Source of the DNA: an uncultured Flavobacteriales bacterium
GTDB lineage: Bacteria > Bacteroidota > Bacteroidia > Flavobacteriales_D > Sanyastnellaceae
Direction of reading: 5' to 3'
NCBI GenBank assembly: GCA_938092195.1
Contig: CALKHD010000014.1
Coordinates: 1 to 10,347 of the forward strand
Length of the DNA stretch: 10,347 nt
Shown: one piece after another, positions 6,101 through 10,347 of the stretch
Layout: every line of letters begins with the position of its first letter
Numbering within the stretch: position 1 is the stretch's first letter
The notes under the pieces: generated by a model
Databases searched by the model: none
Told to the model about the DNA's origin: nothing
Seen by the model: only the letters and a program-made list of their open reading frames with translations
Program-made: the position numbers and the translations under genes

Positions 6101-9080
6101 AGGCCGAGACCAATTGCACTTGAGGCAATCCGCCGACCATGATGGCATTGGGGCCCGCTGCGAGGGCCGCTGCCTGCCAATAAAGGGGGCCGGCGGTGTC
6201 GTTGTCACAATAATTGACGGAGTGGATCAATTCTGCGCTCAAGACAGCGCCGCATTCTGCGCTGGATTGGTAGTTCCCGAGGGTAGAATTGAGTGTTTGG
6301 AATACAGCTTGATCGGCAAAGTCTTCACCATTGAGGAAGGCCGAGATGAACGCGGCCGCATCATCGCCTCCGGGGAAGGGGGTGTTGAACAGCATCAACT
6401 GCGTCTTGGATTCGATGGATCCGGGCAGTTCGTTGACCTCGAGTGAGCAAGTGGACGGATCGATGGAAAGTTCTGGCAGCAGTGCTTCGGCCAATTCAAA
6501 GGGGAGTACCTCTATGGAAAGGCAAGACTCGCTGTCGCAAATTTCGTAGCAGGGGTCTCCGCCCAGGGCCAATTCGCCTTCTTCATAGATCTTCAGGCAG
6601 GCTTTTCGTGAGAAGGTGAAGCCCGAGAAGCACTTCACGATGGACATCGGCATGTCCAGGTTGAGTGGCATGGTCGTGCCATCGCTGAAGCAGACTTCTG
6701 CATCATAATTGGCTTCTTCGAGATCGAAAAGGGCCATGTCGAAAGTGATGGCAGCACGGGTGCCGGTCATACCGCCCCAGCAACCTTCTCCACAGTACAA
6801 CCACATGTCCATGCCATAGGGGTCCTCAACAGAGAAGGTGACCTCTTTGCAAACTGTGGATGAGGTTCCATCGGGACAAATGACCGTGGCGCACAACTGT
6901 GAAGTGAACGAGCCGGAGGCGAATGCGTCCGCAGTGTTGGCCACTGCACCGGCAAAAGTGTAAGTCCATTGGCCAGTTGCTGCGGGCACAGGGTTGCCGC
7001 CCAATGTCCATTGAATGTCTGCACCATCCACAGGAGTGACCAAGCCAACTACGGTGTAGTCGATGCTGCACAAACTCACGTTGACAGAGGTCAGCGCCGC
7101 TTCCAAATCATTGGATGCAGTACAATCTCCATCATCAGGACATTCCGGTGTGAGCGTAATGGTTTGGCTGTATTCCAAGCCTTGGCAGCTTAAGATGACC
7201 TCAATCTGGGTGGCCACTCCACTGGGATAGATGTCGGAGTAACTGGGGTTTCCAGAGCCATCAGAACCGTCTGCAATGCCGGATTGCTCCAGAACGCCAT
7301 CTAGACCGCGGTCAAAAGACAACTCAAGCTGGGACATGGGCGTGGAGCCCAGGTTTGAAGCTGTTAAAATGTAGTGGTCGCAGGTGTCCGTTGTCACGGT
7401 TACATCCAAGACCACGTCGCAAGTGAAGTAGCTGTCGCAGGGGGTTGGTGTGCTGGAGACGTCATTCGTGGACACGTCGGTTTGAAAAGCAATCAAGCTG
7501 ACGTCCGCAACAAAAGGGGTGAAGGGGTCCACCGCAGGAAACTCAATGGTCATGGGGTGGTTGAAGTCCTCGCAGCCTGACAAAGTAGACAGGGCGTCGA
7601 CGCCGTCGGGATCCACATGGATGATGGAGGGGTCAAACACCACTGGGGTGTCGTGTGTCCTTCGGTGTCCAATGAGTCCGTAACCCAGGGTCGTCTGTCG
7701 CATGTCCATCATTTCTGGGTGGAAGATGATGGGCTGTTGCCCTTGTTGGCTGTTCGCGGCATGAATGCCAGGGTCGTCTCCGTAATGGGTGCTCGGGCTG
7801 CCTGCATAAATGTTGTGGCTCACGAGGTAGTCGCTCGTGGTGGTGCCTTCTACATTGATGGTGGCCAAAAAGGGCACCCTGTCAATGGGGTCCGTGGCCG
7901 GATCACTGTTCAAGTATTCGGGATCATTGACATATCCAGCGATGGTGACTTCAGTGTCACTCGATGCGTTGATGGTCCGGTACATCGAATATCCTTTGAG
8001 GCTCGTTTCCTCGAAAGGGTGAGTGTAAGCTCCATCCAAATGAACACCCTTGGCCTCAATGGCGCTTCCGTTGGCATTGTATCGCAACGTCGTCAGCCCT
8101 CGGTTTCGGACCCAATTCACCGTTTGAATGAGTTCGAATTGATTCGGGTTTTGGTCTCCACCAGTGTTGATGAAGGCGGCGCAAGCGGCCACCGCATGTC
8201 GCTGATTCAGCCCAACAATAGGTTGGTTGTCGTTCCCTTCTCCAGGGAACCAATAGGGCACCACCTTGGACCAGATTTCGGTTCCGTCATATTCGACCAA
8301 TGAGCCCAATGGCGCTTGGTGAAAACCGGATCCATTTGGGTTTTCGGTGAAGGCGTTTCCTGAACCTGACATGAAGTATCCTACGTTGGGGACCTCAATC
8401 ACATGTGAGCCCATGTCGTAGTCGGCTCCATCCTGAGGTCCAAAGGTGTTCAGGGCGTGAACCCAATTGGGCGTCATGACCGATTGGGTTCCGTCGGGGA
8501 TGTCGAGCTCCAACAGAATGGCCACCCTTTGCTCATTCAATTGAACACCTGTTGATCCCCCGAGCCATCCAGCGAGAACGAGGGCGTTGGGTGAATTGCT
8601 CTGAATGCCGTGGGTGATGACAAGGCCTTTGGCTCCTGCAGCAGTGTTTTCTTCGATTTGAGCAGTACCGATGGGGGCTCCTGTGTTCAGGTCAAAAGCC
8701 ATGACCAACGCTGGCGCCGGGTTGCCCAAGGTGTCCAGTCCCCCAATGCCGATCAAAACACCGAGGTTGTCATTGATGTCCATGACATGTGAGGCTCTCC
8801 ACCCGTATGCGCGCTGGTAATCGCGTTCCCATTGGATGTTGCCGTTGGTTTTGATTCGGGCAATCCTGACTCGATTTTCGGGGCTGTCGTCGTCCACCGT
8901 GGAGGCCACGAGCATGTGCTCTGATCCGTCAGAAATTTCGCACGTGGAGGAGTAGAGTACGTTGGAGGGTTCCACCAGCACATCATGCAATTGGGCGCTT
9001 CCAGTGGCGACAGAGAAAACAAGGGCGAAAAGCAACCCGATTCGGGTCGCATTATGGTGGATTAAAGAGCTGAAAACCAT
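1..9080 (-). CDS. Giant secreted multidomain repeat protein (3' end outside window)
   Basis: This frame is open from an ATG at 9080 to the left edge, giving at least 3,026 residues with no stop. In order it has a signal peptide (1-29), a propeller-like region (30 to about 493), an adhesin-like beta domain with many Cys (about 494-656), a PKD-like domain (657-750), an unrecognised Cys-rich stretch, two short peptide repeats, a YGDG-type module and then an array of five Cys-bracketed modules (1300-2985). Beta, HYR-like, PKD-like and Asp-rich linker segments separate those modules. Residues about 1766-1865 form a further Cys-containing beta region I cannot name. The composition is rich in Asp, Gly, Thr, Ser and Val, as in extracellular Bacteroidota proteins. 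No enzyme active site is visible. A role in surface attachment or as an extracellular structural protein is inferred from architecture only. A C-terminal type IX secretion domain is expected but lies off the window. The start is chosen because the signal peptide begins directly there; an in-frame ATG also exists at 9254. Confidence 0.93.
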   Translation of the reverse strand, partial: MVFSSLIHHNATRIGLLFALVFSVATGSAQLHDVLVEPSNVLYSSTCEISDGSEHMLVASTVDDDSPENRVRIARIKTNGNIQWERDYQRAYGWRASHVMDINDNLGVLIGIGGLDTLGNPAPALVMAFDLNTGAPIGTAQIEENTAAGAKGLVITHGIQSNSPNALVLAGWLGGSTGVQLNEQRVAILLELDIPDGTQSVMTPNWVHALNTFGPQDGADYDMGSHVIEVPNVGYFMSGSGNAFTENPNGSGFHQAPLGSLVEYDGTEIWSKVVPYWFPGEGNDNQPIVGLNQRHAVAACAAFINTGGDQNPNQFELIQTVNWVRNRGLTTLRYNANGSAIEAKGVHLDGAYTHPFEETSLKGYSMYRTINASSDTEVTIAGYVNDPEYLNSDPATDPIDRVPFLATINVEGTTTSDYLVSHNIYAGSPSTHYGDDPGIHAANSQQGQQPIIFHPEMMDMRQTTLGYGLIGHRRTHDTPVVFDPSIIHVDPDGVDALSTLSGCEDFNHPMTIEFPAVDPFTPFVADVSLIAFQTDVSTNDVSSTPTPCDSYFTCDVVLDVTVTTDTCDHYILTASNLGSTPMSQLELSFDRGLDGVLEQSGIADGSDGSGNPSYSDIYPSGVATQIEVILSCQGLEYSQTITLTPECPDDGDCTASNDLEAALTSVNVSLCSIDYTVVGLVTPVDGADIQWTLGGNPVPAATGQWTYTFAGAVANTADAFASGSFTSQLCATVICPDGTSSTVCKEVTFSVEDPYGMDMWLYCGEGCWGGMTGTRAAITFDMALFDLEEANYDAEVCFSDGTTMPLNLDMPMSIVKCFSGFTFSRKACLKIYEEGELALGGDPCYEICDSESCLSIEVLPFELAEALLPELSIDPSTCSLEVNELPGSIESKTQLMLFNTPFPGGDDAAAFISAFLNGEDFADQAVFQTLNSTLGNYQSSAECGAVLSAELIHSVNYCDNDTAGPLYWQAAALAAGPNAIMVGGLPQVQLVSALIPGDTYIPGDTYIPGDTYIPGDTYLGLDPSSTGSGSDFADLTPLDPVLAGVGFNAWNLSGTAGPGATSFFTAGPDNCLFDNIEAGEENAFYDNGVLGSAGFALSGSTSLSIAESGQVCPNAYNYLTQVTLEVFNTALLFAEEDDFPMSEWTPNEEEDEFPMSEWTPFTFSGTALLTDAVLEPSSPSANAEDLAIDYFDGYGDGSGPWSITDAGGNVVATGTMANGPTAGAPTSNSGSVALAPGHYTFSWEVDCYGAYDNSGIQISLNGETLVNFAPGTLTPGIITTDIFIPGIIITPPSAYVDTTCDAVFTHDFMAPGMLPPSTPGTYIASEDNIQLGFEMFFDGFGATYGSAAVTSALPTVGSGQVLTTSNILAVYDMSAFPNVNEVSFVFFDGAGIENLQVNGYSLLTGELETMPTAVAPGVTMSVTTSAYPGYQTGTVVLTGNVQKLEVGGQQFFVDHICVKHDGTVIQNPTVSACAADCDAFTGFELLTAGDRYGDLAEGANISVAVGALATTSDGIPIHLEPLHDFSSSHYKYMAVDAHYGGWGSGMVIQTNNITAQFDIESIVPVTDTVCIAFRDEGGFENIWINGAPPLTGPNGYGGLTIFNGITVGGVQVQVTGAMVGGFAFEGTVTLIGDVDKFSIGGQELWLDDLCISSVTSLADAAEEMGEDALEEGLGVTVVQDTAACQYIVSIDPAAGYPGFEGAELQYVGTQTGTIYATFPADDSGITLIDGPEPTSGGETLMLAIALQDAGYSLTLQFDEINISPCYCAGNVSIEVPSNYLVVDASIWNGLNTWTPEDDGFGAFESAGHISWSSFCIQPPAPGEDAPTSFNVEVTAISGSCAGSYQVLFQAFNCCGSDDQYIIFNIADTTPPGITLECPENAAISFEQALVSLEGTCTVDPAITGWAMATAEDAVCDDGDLLNELAYTDVITDDDGNVGTDVNCFLGGYNIVRTWTATSTDCCDNTSSMSCDQLIEVSNTTLGSAASVLGEGGLLQMIDVSLNFPAIEGVPCYTEFLYDLGDLASLVSSVDVVLTNANGDEEGEATDNGNGTFTLTTSAINALSVSLVLVSTSSDLTVILDFPDILVPVCPVEPGCLAFANFVQIDNGDCSSTFVYTGTPGNLEWTVDGVPQGSTDVVYSGSFAPGAYTICVTVVDDTDPECTSTYCESVNVSCANSNSDCDVEFTHEDAPFGGVGVVTIAGPNVVIATEDNIDLSFREITYADGSTNFGTAAIQLAQPEAGTNQVLNLNNIMAVYDLLAVGTVAEVRFEFLDYGGQENLLINGGFAYGEIDGMGGLVLGGATVQVNFNNYGSFIAGEVIISGNVQELGVAGQEFYIDNICVVVDDTACADTDGDGLCDEDEVAGCTDASADNYDPNATDDDGSCNSDGDNDTTEVITSYAGSCPSSCDWLVDFGSQPLGTSWGDPTAGPVFPLAPGAMMFNEGGVDMYIDRNNNAFFGPTYNMNIITTSPWPTFGTGQVMHTNNASVTFDLDSIPTDSVCLDILDLGGFEFLEVNGVGFSSLNGYGQLVAAPMNMGGVQVQVIGNPIITTTSTGPQVTGFNGRLVLHGNVNKLEIGGQEFWIDNLCISAPPPPPSLTEVLAAEGEEGLLELLAVSFEPDTATCQVAMALQLESGFPTVDDLQLQISNAQTGEVVSNSLIAVVIITALEDDGADEGDSGGPLINAATAIEYGLIAANVPIPDVGVAESLSFSLVFSDSETTVVVEIPGLTFPGCPGGGLDLPCDVDATFIALETPCGVFSILSAPQPSAMETWTLDGMPYMPVGDPHAFSLSLSEGAHLLCRTVTSLLLPNCSDTFCHPLLVDCSADSCDYSFTHETMSFGAVNTAVTYTEDHIDLTFAGYDDGLGSGPSLGNAFVDNAIPGIGTDQVLLLSNVNADYDLTNLVNVSRVTFDYFDGAGIENLMVNGSFLIDEFGALEGSTFTHGGIDVFITRITSGAYAHGEVILTGNVQSFAVGGQQFYVDNVCVSADGVDCTSDSDADGICDEDETAGCTDTTAENYDPSATDDD
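126..599 (-). repeat. Cys-bracketed module E (subtype 1)
   Basis: Residues 2828-2985 (158 aa) open with CDYSFTHET. They have YTEDHIDLTFAGYDDG, YFDGAGIENLMVNG and HGGIDVFITR, and close with GNVQSFAVGGQQFYVDNVCV. The module is close to A: the F-D-G-A-G-I-E-N-L core is identical. It is the last complete module in the window. Confidence 0.87.
612..857 (-). other. PKD-like domain, copy 3
   Basis: Residues 2742-2823 run from CDVDATF to LVDC. They contain METWTLDGMPYMPVGDP, then GAHLLCRTVTSLLLPNCSDT. The W-T-L-D-G-x-P core and the Cys positions match the copy at 2562-2798, and both lie immediately before a subtype 1 module. Confidence 0.6.
882..1298 (-). other. 29-residue segment plus beta domain, copy 3
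   Basis: A 29-residue segment from SLTEVLAAEGEEGLL to PDTATC (residues 2595-2623) follows the poly-Pro run after module D. It has exactly the length of the segment after module B, with 12 identical positions by my alignment. The beta domain then has GFPTVDDLQLQISNAQTGE, an inserted acidic loop, and ESLSFSLVFSDSETTVVVEI ending FPGC. It matches the domain at 3786-4028. Confidence 0.6.
1320..1862 (-). repeat. Cys-bracketed module D (subtype 2)
   Basis: Residues 2407-2587 (181 aa, the longest copy) open with CDWLVDFGS. They contain DSVCLDILDLGGFEFLEVNG and GGVQVQVIG, and close with GNVNKLEIGGQEFWIDNLCI. They share with module B the internal Cys (VCI/VCL), the GGFE loop and GGVQVQV. A run of five Pro (codons at about 1299-1313) follows and probably acts as a stiff spacer. 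Confidence 0.87.
1908..2039 (-). other. Asp-rich linker with DxDxDG and GCTD motifs, copy 1
   Basis: Residues 2348-2391 contain CADTDGDGLCDEDEVAG, a thrombospondin type 3-like calcium-binding loop. GCTDASADNYDPNATDDDG and then SCNSDGDND follow directly. The GCTD...NYDP...DDDGSC motif is a recurrent element of secreted Bacteroidota proteins. It links module C to module D. Calcium binding is inferred from the D-x-D-x-D-G spacing. Confidence 0.85.
2058..2543 (-). repeat. Cys-bracketed module C (subtype 1)
   Basis: Residues 2180-2341 (162 aa) open with CDVEFTHED. They contain ATEDNIDLSF, NNIMAVYDL and FLDYGGQENLLING, and close with GNVQELGVAGQEFYIDNICV. The module is clearly a paralogue of A and E. 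It is followed directly by an Asp-rich calcium-binding-like linker. Confidence 0.87.
2562..2798 (-). other. PKD-like domain, copy 2
   Basis: Residues 2095-2173 run from CLAFANF to NVSC. They contain LEWTVDGVPQGSTDVVYSG, then GAYTICVTVVDD and a Cys pair at the end. This is the PKD-type core (W-T-V-D-G turn, then a G-x-Y-x-I-x-V-x-V strand). It sits directly upstream of module C, as its homologue at 612-857 sits upstream of module E. Confidence 0.7.
2814..3119 (-). other. Helix-like segment plus beta domain, copy 2
   Basis: Residues 1988-2089 start with LGEGGLLQMIDVSLNFPA, related to the 29-residue segments elsewhere (shared G-E-x-x-L-L then V-S). A beta domain follows with SSVDVVLTNANGDEEGE, GNGTFTLTTSAINAL and LTVILDFPDILVPVC. 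It corresponds to the beta domains at 3786-4028 and 882-1211, but here it follows the HYR-like domain and not a subtype 2 module. Confidence 0.55.
3147..3485 (-). other. HYR-like domain
   Basis: Residues 1866-1978 have ADTTPPGITLECPEN at the start. They then carry LAYTDVITDDDGN, an IVRTWTATSTDCCDNTSS strand and CDQLIEV at the end. The D-x-T-x-P-P-x-(I/L)-x-x-x-C-P opening and the R-T-W-T-A-T strand are the usual signature of HYR (hyalin repeat)-type Ig-like domains in secreted Bacteroidota proteins. These act in adhesion or as spacers. Confidence 0.7.
3786..4115 (-). other. 29-residue segment plus beta domain, copy 1
   Basis: A 29-residue segment, SLADAAEEMG to QDTAAC (residues 1656-1684), is followed by a beta domain. 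That domain contains GYPGFEGAELQYVGTQTGT and a last strand pair near YSLTLQFDEINISPCYC. The same order and the same segment length recur after module D (882-1298). The domain resembles an Ig-like or carboxypeptidase-regulatory-like beta domain, but the family is not established. Confidence 0.6.
4128..4652 (-). repeat. Cys-bracketed module B (subtype 2)
   Basis: Residues 1477-1651 (175 aa) share the skeleton of module A but belong to a second subtype. It opens with CDAFTGFELL and lacks the FTH motif. It has VCIAFRDEGGFENIWING, then GGVQVQVTG, and closes with GDVDKFSIGGQELWLDDLCI. Its nearest relative in the window is module D. A 29-residue helix-like segment and a beta domain follow, as they do after D. 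Confidence 0.85.
4707..5183 (-). repeat. Cys-bracketed module A (subtype 1)
   Basis: Residues 1300-1458 (159 aa) are the first of five related modules. The module opens with CDAVFTHDF, has SEDNIQLGF, then FFDGAGIENLQVNG, and closes with GNVQKLEVGGQQFFVDHICV. Its first and last Cys are conserved in all copies and could form a disulfide that closes the module. The pattern of alternating hydrophobic strands suggests a beta sandwich or jelly roll. The domain family is not one I can name. Confidence 0.85.
5277..5579 (-). other. YGDG-type extracellular beta module
   Basis: Residues about 1168-1268 contain DYFDGYGDGSGPWSITDAGG followed by NVVATGTM, then SGSVALAPGHYTFSWEVDCYG. This resembles a module seen many times in secreted Bacteroidota proteins, where a 'YGDGW' turn is followed by a 'dG.vvatGt' strand and a 'G.Y.f.' strand. 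The match is from memory of the pattern. The Asp/Gly loop may bind calcium. Confidence 0.45.
5601..5678 (-). repeat. Duplicated acidic peptide with FPMSEWTP core
   Basis: Two adjacent copies of an acidic run followed by FPMSEWTP are seen. Copy one is EEDDFPMSEWTP (residues 1135-1146) and copy two is EEEDEFPMSEWTP (1148-1160), separated by a single Asn. The eight core residues are identical, while codons differ (CCA/CCC, AGC/AGT, GAG/GAA, CCA/CCC). The function is unknown; the acidic run could bind cations. Confidence 0.93.
6027..6098 (-). repeat. Four tandem IPGDTY hexapeptides (18-bp units)
   Basis: Four consecutive 18-bp units each encode Ile-Pro-Gly-Asp-Thr-Tyr (residues 995-1018). The protein copies are identical, while the DNA copies differ only at third codon positions (ATT or ATC; CCC, CCA or CCT; ACC or ACA; TAT or TAC). 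The peptide is Pro-Gly-rich and probably forms an extended turn-rich spacer. The next residues (LGLDPSS) leave the pattern. Confidence 0.95.
6099..6830 (-). other. Unrecognised Cys-rich and partly helical region
   Basis: Residues 751-994 match no family I can name. The first half has clustered Cys (LYCGEGCWGG, CFSDGT, KCFSGFTF, KACLKIY, CYEICDSESC), which suggests several disulfides. The second half is more helix-like (AAAFISAFLNGEDFADQAVF, YWQAAALAAGPNAIMVGG). It stays in frame with the rest of the protein and leads directly into the IPGDTY tandem repeat. Confidence 0.5.
6831..7112 (-). other. PKD-like domain, copy 1
   Basis: Residues 657-750 resemble a PKD/Ig-like beta sandwich. They contain IQWTLGGNPVPAA, where Trp is followed by a Gly turn and Pro, then a strand pattern ending in CATVICPDG and VCKEVTF. 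Two later segments of this protein (around 2562-2798 and 612-857) share the W-T-(V/L)-x-G-x-P core and paired Cys near the end. The assignment is by pattern; sequence identity between copies is low. Confidence 0.5.
7602..8993 (-). other. Beta-propeller-like N-terminal region
   Basis: Residues 30 to about 493 show repeated short strands of the type found in secreted Bacteroidota proteins with propeller-like N-termini. Examples are HMLVAST, VRIARIKTNGNIQWERDY, ALVMAFDLNTGAPI, GSLVEYDGTEIWSKVVPYW and VTIAGYVNDPEYL. Such strands alternate a 'report a value' segment with a Gly/Asp turn and a Trp-containing strand. The size (about 460 residues) would fit six to eight blades, but I cannot delimit blades. 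No catalytic motif is seen. Its role is probably binding or scaffold; this is inferred from fold class only. Confidence 0.55.
8994..9080 (-). other. Signal peptide of the giant protein
   Basis: The first 29 residues have a short polar start with one Arg (R13), followed by a hydrophobic core IGLLFALVFSVAT. A small-residue cleavage site follows, Gly-Ser-Ala before Gln-Leu-His. This is a standard Sec signal peptide, and it supports both the start at 9080 and export of the protein. The cleavage point after Ala29 is a judgement by eye. Confidence 0.85.
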
Positions 9081-9183
9081 GGCGTTAATGGTAGGGTATT
9101 CCTTTAAAATCTCAGGAATATCTGGCTTTTCCCAATTTTTTCGGCGAATCGTTAGAAATGGCCCACTATTGGCGGCTAAATGA

Positions 9184-9205
9184 CTTATTATCAGTCTATA
9201 ATAAG
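9184..9205. promoter_or_regulatory. Perfect AT-rich inverted repeat, possible operator
   Basis: CTTATTAT at 9184-9191 and ATAATAAG at 9198-9205 are perfect reverse complements with a 6-base spacer. The site lies about 104 bp upstream of the giant gene start, in the AT-rich part of the gap. It could be a regulator-binding site overlapping a promoter. It has no GC-rich stem or T-run, so it is a poor intrinsic terminator. The function is inferred from position only. Confidence 0.35.
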
Positions 9206-9315
9206 CAACAATTTGACAGAGAGATGGGCGGGTGTGAGGTCGGATGAAGTTCATGGCAAAAGGGGGTTAATGCGGTGGGTCAATCCCCATGAAGATGTCA
9301 GAAACTTCCTGCACC

Positions 9316-9341
9316 GGAACTGATGATCGTCATCCGTTTCC
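9316..9341 (-). terminator. Imperfect hairpin after the transporter stop
   Basis: On the minus strand this 26-base segment folds as GGAA/TTCC outer arms and GATGA/TCATC inner arms around a CGA loop, with one mismatch and one bulge. It begins about 25 bp after the transporter stop codon. No T-run follows, so intrinsic termination is uncertain. Confidence 0.25.
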
Positions 9342-9366
9342 TGGTCAATCGTCAGCGTATGTGAAG

Positions 9367-10347
9367 TCAGAGGGCTGCTGTGATCAGCAGACAAATGGCC
9401 AAGCCCACCCCAAGAAAACGAAGGGTAAATGGCAGGATGTCCTTGGCGGCAAGCCCGGTGATGCCCAGGAGTGGCAGCGCCCAAAATGGTTGGAGCATGT
9501 TGGTCAATTCGTCGCCGTAGGCCATGGCCAATATGGTTCGTTCGAGTGGGACACCGAGATCCAATGCCGCGCGAATGAGCAAGGGGCCTTGCACCGCCCA
9601 TTGGCCACCTCCACTGGGAACAAAGACGTTCACGATGCCGGCCGAGAGAACTGTCCAAAGCTCGAACGTCTGTGGTGTGGACAGGCGAACCATGGCCATG
9701 GATAGGGCTTCCACGAGACCGGTCCCAGACATGATGCCCATGATGCCGAAGTAGAGCGGGAATTGAATGAGAATGCCGGACGTGCCGCCGATGGCAGCAT
9801 CGATGGCTTGCAGAAATCGCTTCAGGCTTCCGTGCAGCAAAAACGCCAAGCCCAGCAATGTTTGGTTGGTCCAGTCTGGATCAATAAAGCCCAGGCGAGC
9901 GGCGTCGGGATGTTGGGCCGCCTTTTGTGCGGCCAGCAAGAGCAGGACGCATCCGAAGAGGGTGGGCAAAATTCTGAGAAAGGGGGAGACTCGGCTTTGT
10001 GTTGCCGGAACCATGGTGTTGGGAAGGGGTGGGCCAGTGCCAGGCGTGCGGTCCAACTTGGCGCCCATCCAATAGGCTGCGGCCACCGCGCCCGCAATCA
10101 AAGCGCCGGTCATGATGAAGTTGTGTGCAGAAAAGACAGTGAGGCCGATGGGCAATGCAGCAGGGAGCGATTCGGAGGGGATCCCAGCAATGGAGGCCAG
10201 GTCGGCCAAATGACCGGCTTCGGCCACCTTGATGGGGGCAGAACCACTCAGCCCGCCGTGCCAGACCATGAGTCCGCTGTAGCCGGCCGCTCCAATCAGT
10301 CCATAATGCAAGGAGTGGCCCCTTTCTTGAGCGTGCTCACCCACCTT
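9367..10347 (-). CDS. Short-chain fatty acid transporter, AtoE/TIGR00366 family (5' end outside window)
   Basis: This is the C-terminal 326 codons of an inner-membrane permease of the SCFA_trans family, whose best-known member is E. coli AtoE (about 440 residues). The family moves short-chain fatty acids such as acetoacetate or butyrate. Visible hallmarks, counted from the GTG at 10344, are VWHGGLSGSAP (27-37), a VFVPSGGGQWAVQGP loop (240-254) and GDELTNMLQPFWALPLL (277-293). Hydrophobic segments lie near 12-28, 67-95, 122-140, 162-178, 189-220, 231-245, 283-299 and 307-325. The frame continues upstream past the edge (AAG before the GTG), so about 110-130 N-terminal residues are probably missing and the GTG is not taken as the start. 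The stop is TGA at 9369-9367. The substrate is not determined by sequence. Confidence 0.92.
   Translation of the reverse strand, partial: KVGEHAQERGHSLHYGLIGAAGYSGLMVWHGGLSGSAPIKVAEAGHLADLASIAGIPSESLPAALPIGLTVFSAHNFIMTGALIAGAVAAAYWMGAKLDRTPGTGPPLPNTMVPATQSRVSPFLRILPTLFGCVLLLLAAQKAAQHPDAARLGFIDPDWTNQTLLGLAFLLHGSLKRFLQAIDAAIGGTSGILIQFPLYFGIMGIMSGTGLVEALSMAMVRLSTPQTFELWTVLSAGIVNVFVPSGGGQWAVQGPLLIRAALDLGVPLERTILAMAYGDELTNMLQPFWALPLLGITGLAAKDILPFTLRFLGVGLAICLLITAAL

Larger units (their letters stand above)
9081..9366. other. Intergenic region between transporter and giant gene
   Basis: These 286 bp separate two co-directional minus-strand genes. The part at about 9100-9215 is visibly richer in A and T than either gene, as expected for a promoter of the giant gene. 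I find no Bacteroidota-type -7 element (TAnnTTTG) on the minus strand and no clear Shine-Dalgarno next to the ATG at 9080; weak or absent SD is normal in this phylum. The stretch contains one inverted repeat and one hairpin, listed separately. The minus-strand frame of the giant gene stays open back to 9254. Confidence 0.7.

Noticed and set aside
9251..9705. Overlapping open frames on both strands (9251-9658 minus, 9289-9705 plus)
   Set aside because: Both overlap the 3' part of the transporter in other frames. The transporter frame carries the conserved family motifs, so these are shadows.
1..10347. tRNA, rRNA, insertion sequences, phage or CRISPR elements
   Set aside because: Coding sequence occupies nearly all of the window. 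I saw no transposase frame, terminal inverted repeats, or tRNA-like cloverleaf in the 286-bp gap.

Overview
The window looks like a piece of a Bacteroidota chromosome, probably Flavobacteriales-like and moderately GC-rich. The evidence is the style of the main protein: a signal peptide ending near Gly-Ser-Ala/Gln, a Cys-paired chain of extracellular beta domains, HYR-like and PKD-like modules, and the linker motif GCTDxxAxNYDPxATDDDG that is common in secreted Bacteroidota proteins. The genus is not established.

Layout: both genes lie on the minus strand, so they read from right to left. At the right edge (9367-10347) is the C-terminal 326 codons of a short-chain fatty acid transporter of the AtoE/TIGR00366 family, cut off at its 5' end by the window. 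A 286-bp AT-richer intergenic stretch follows, with one perfect AT-rich inverted repeat and one imperfect hairpin. The rest, 9080 down to base 1, is one uninterrupted reading frame: at least 3,026 codons of a giant secreted protein whose end lies beyond the left edge. I checked the frame at many points across the gene and found no frameshift or stop.

The giant protein has a signal peptide, a beta-propeller-like N-terminal region (to about residue 493), an adhesin-like beta domain, a PKD-like domain, an unrecognised Cys-rich region, two short exact peptide repeats (four copies of IPGDTY; two copies of FPMSEWTP) and a YGDG-type beta module. From residue 1300 on it is a modular array: five copies of a roughly 160-180-residue Cys-bracketed module, in two alternating subtypes (1-2-1-2-1), joined by calcium-binding-like linkers, related beta domains and PKD-like domains. 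The window ends inside a second copy of the acidic linker, so the array probably continues.

Functionally, this is best read as a large exported, probably surface-attached or secreted, structural or adhesive protein. I see no catalytic domain. A type IX secretion sorting domain would be expected at the unseen C-terminus, but that is inference. Nothing links it functionally to the transporter beyond orientation and adjacency. The many plus-strand open frames are antisense shadows of these two genes.
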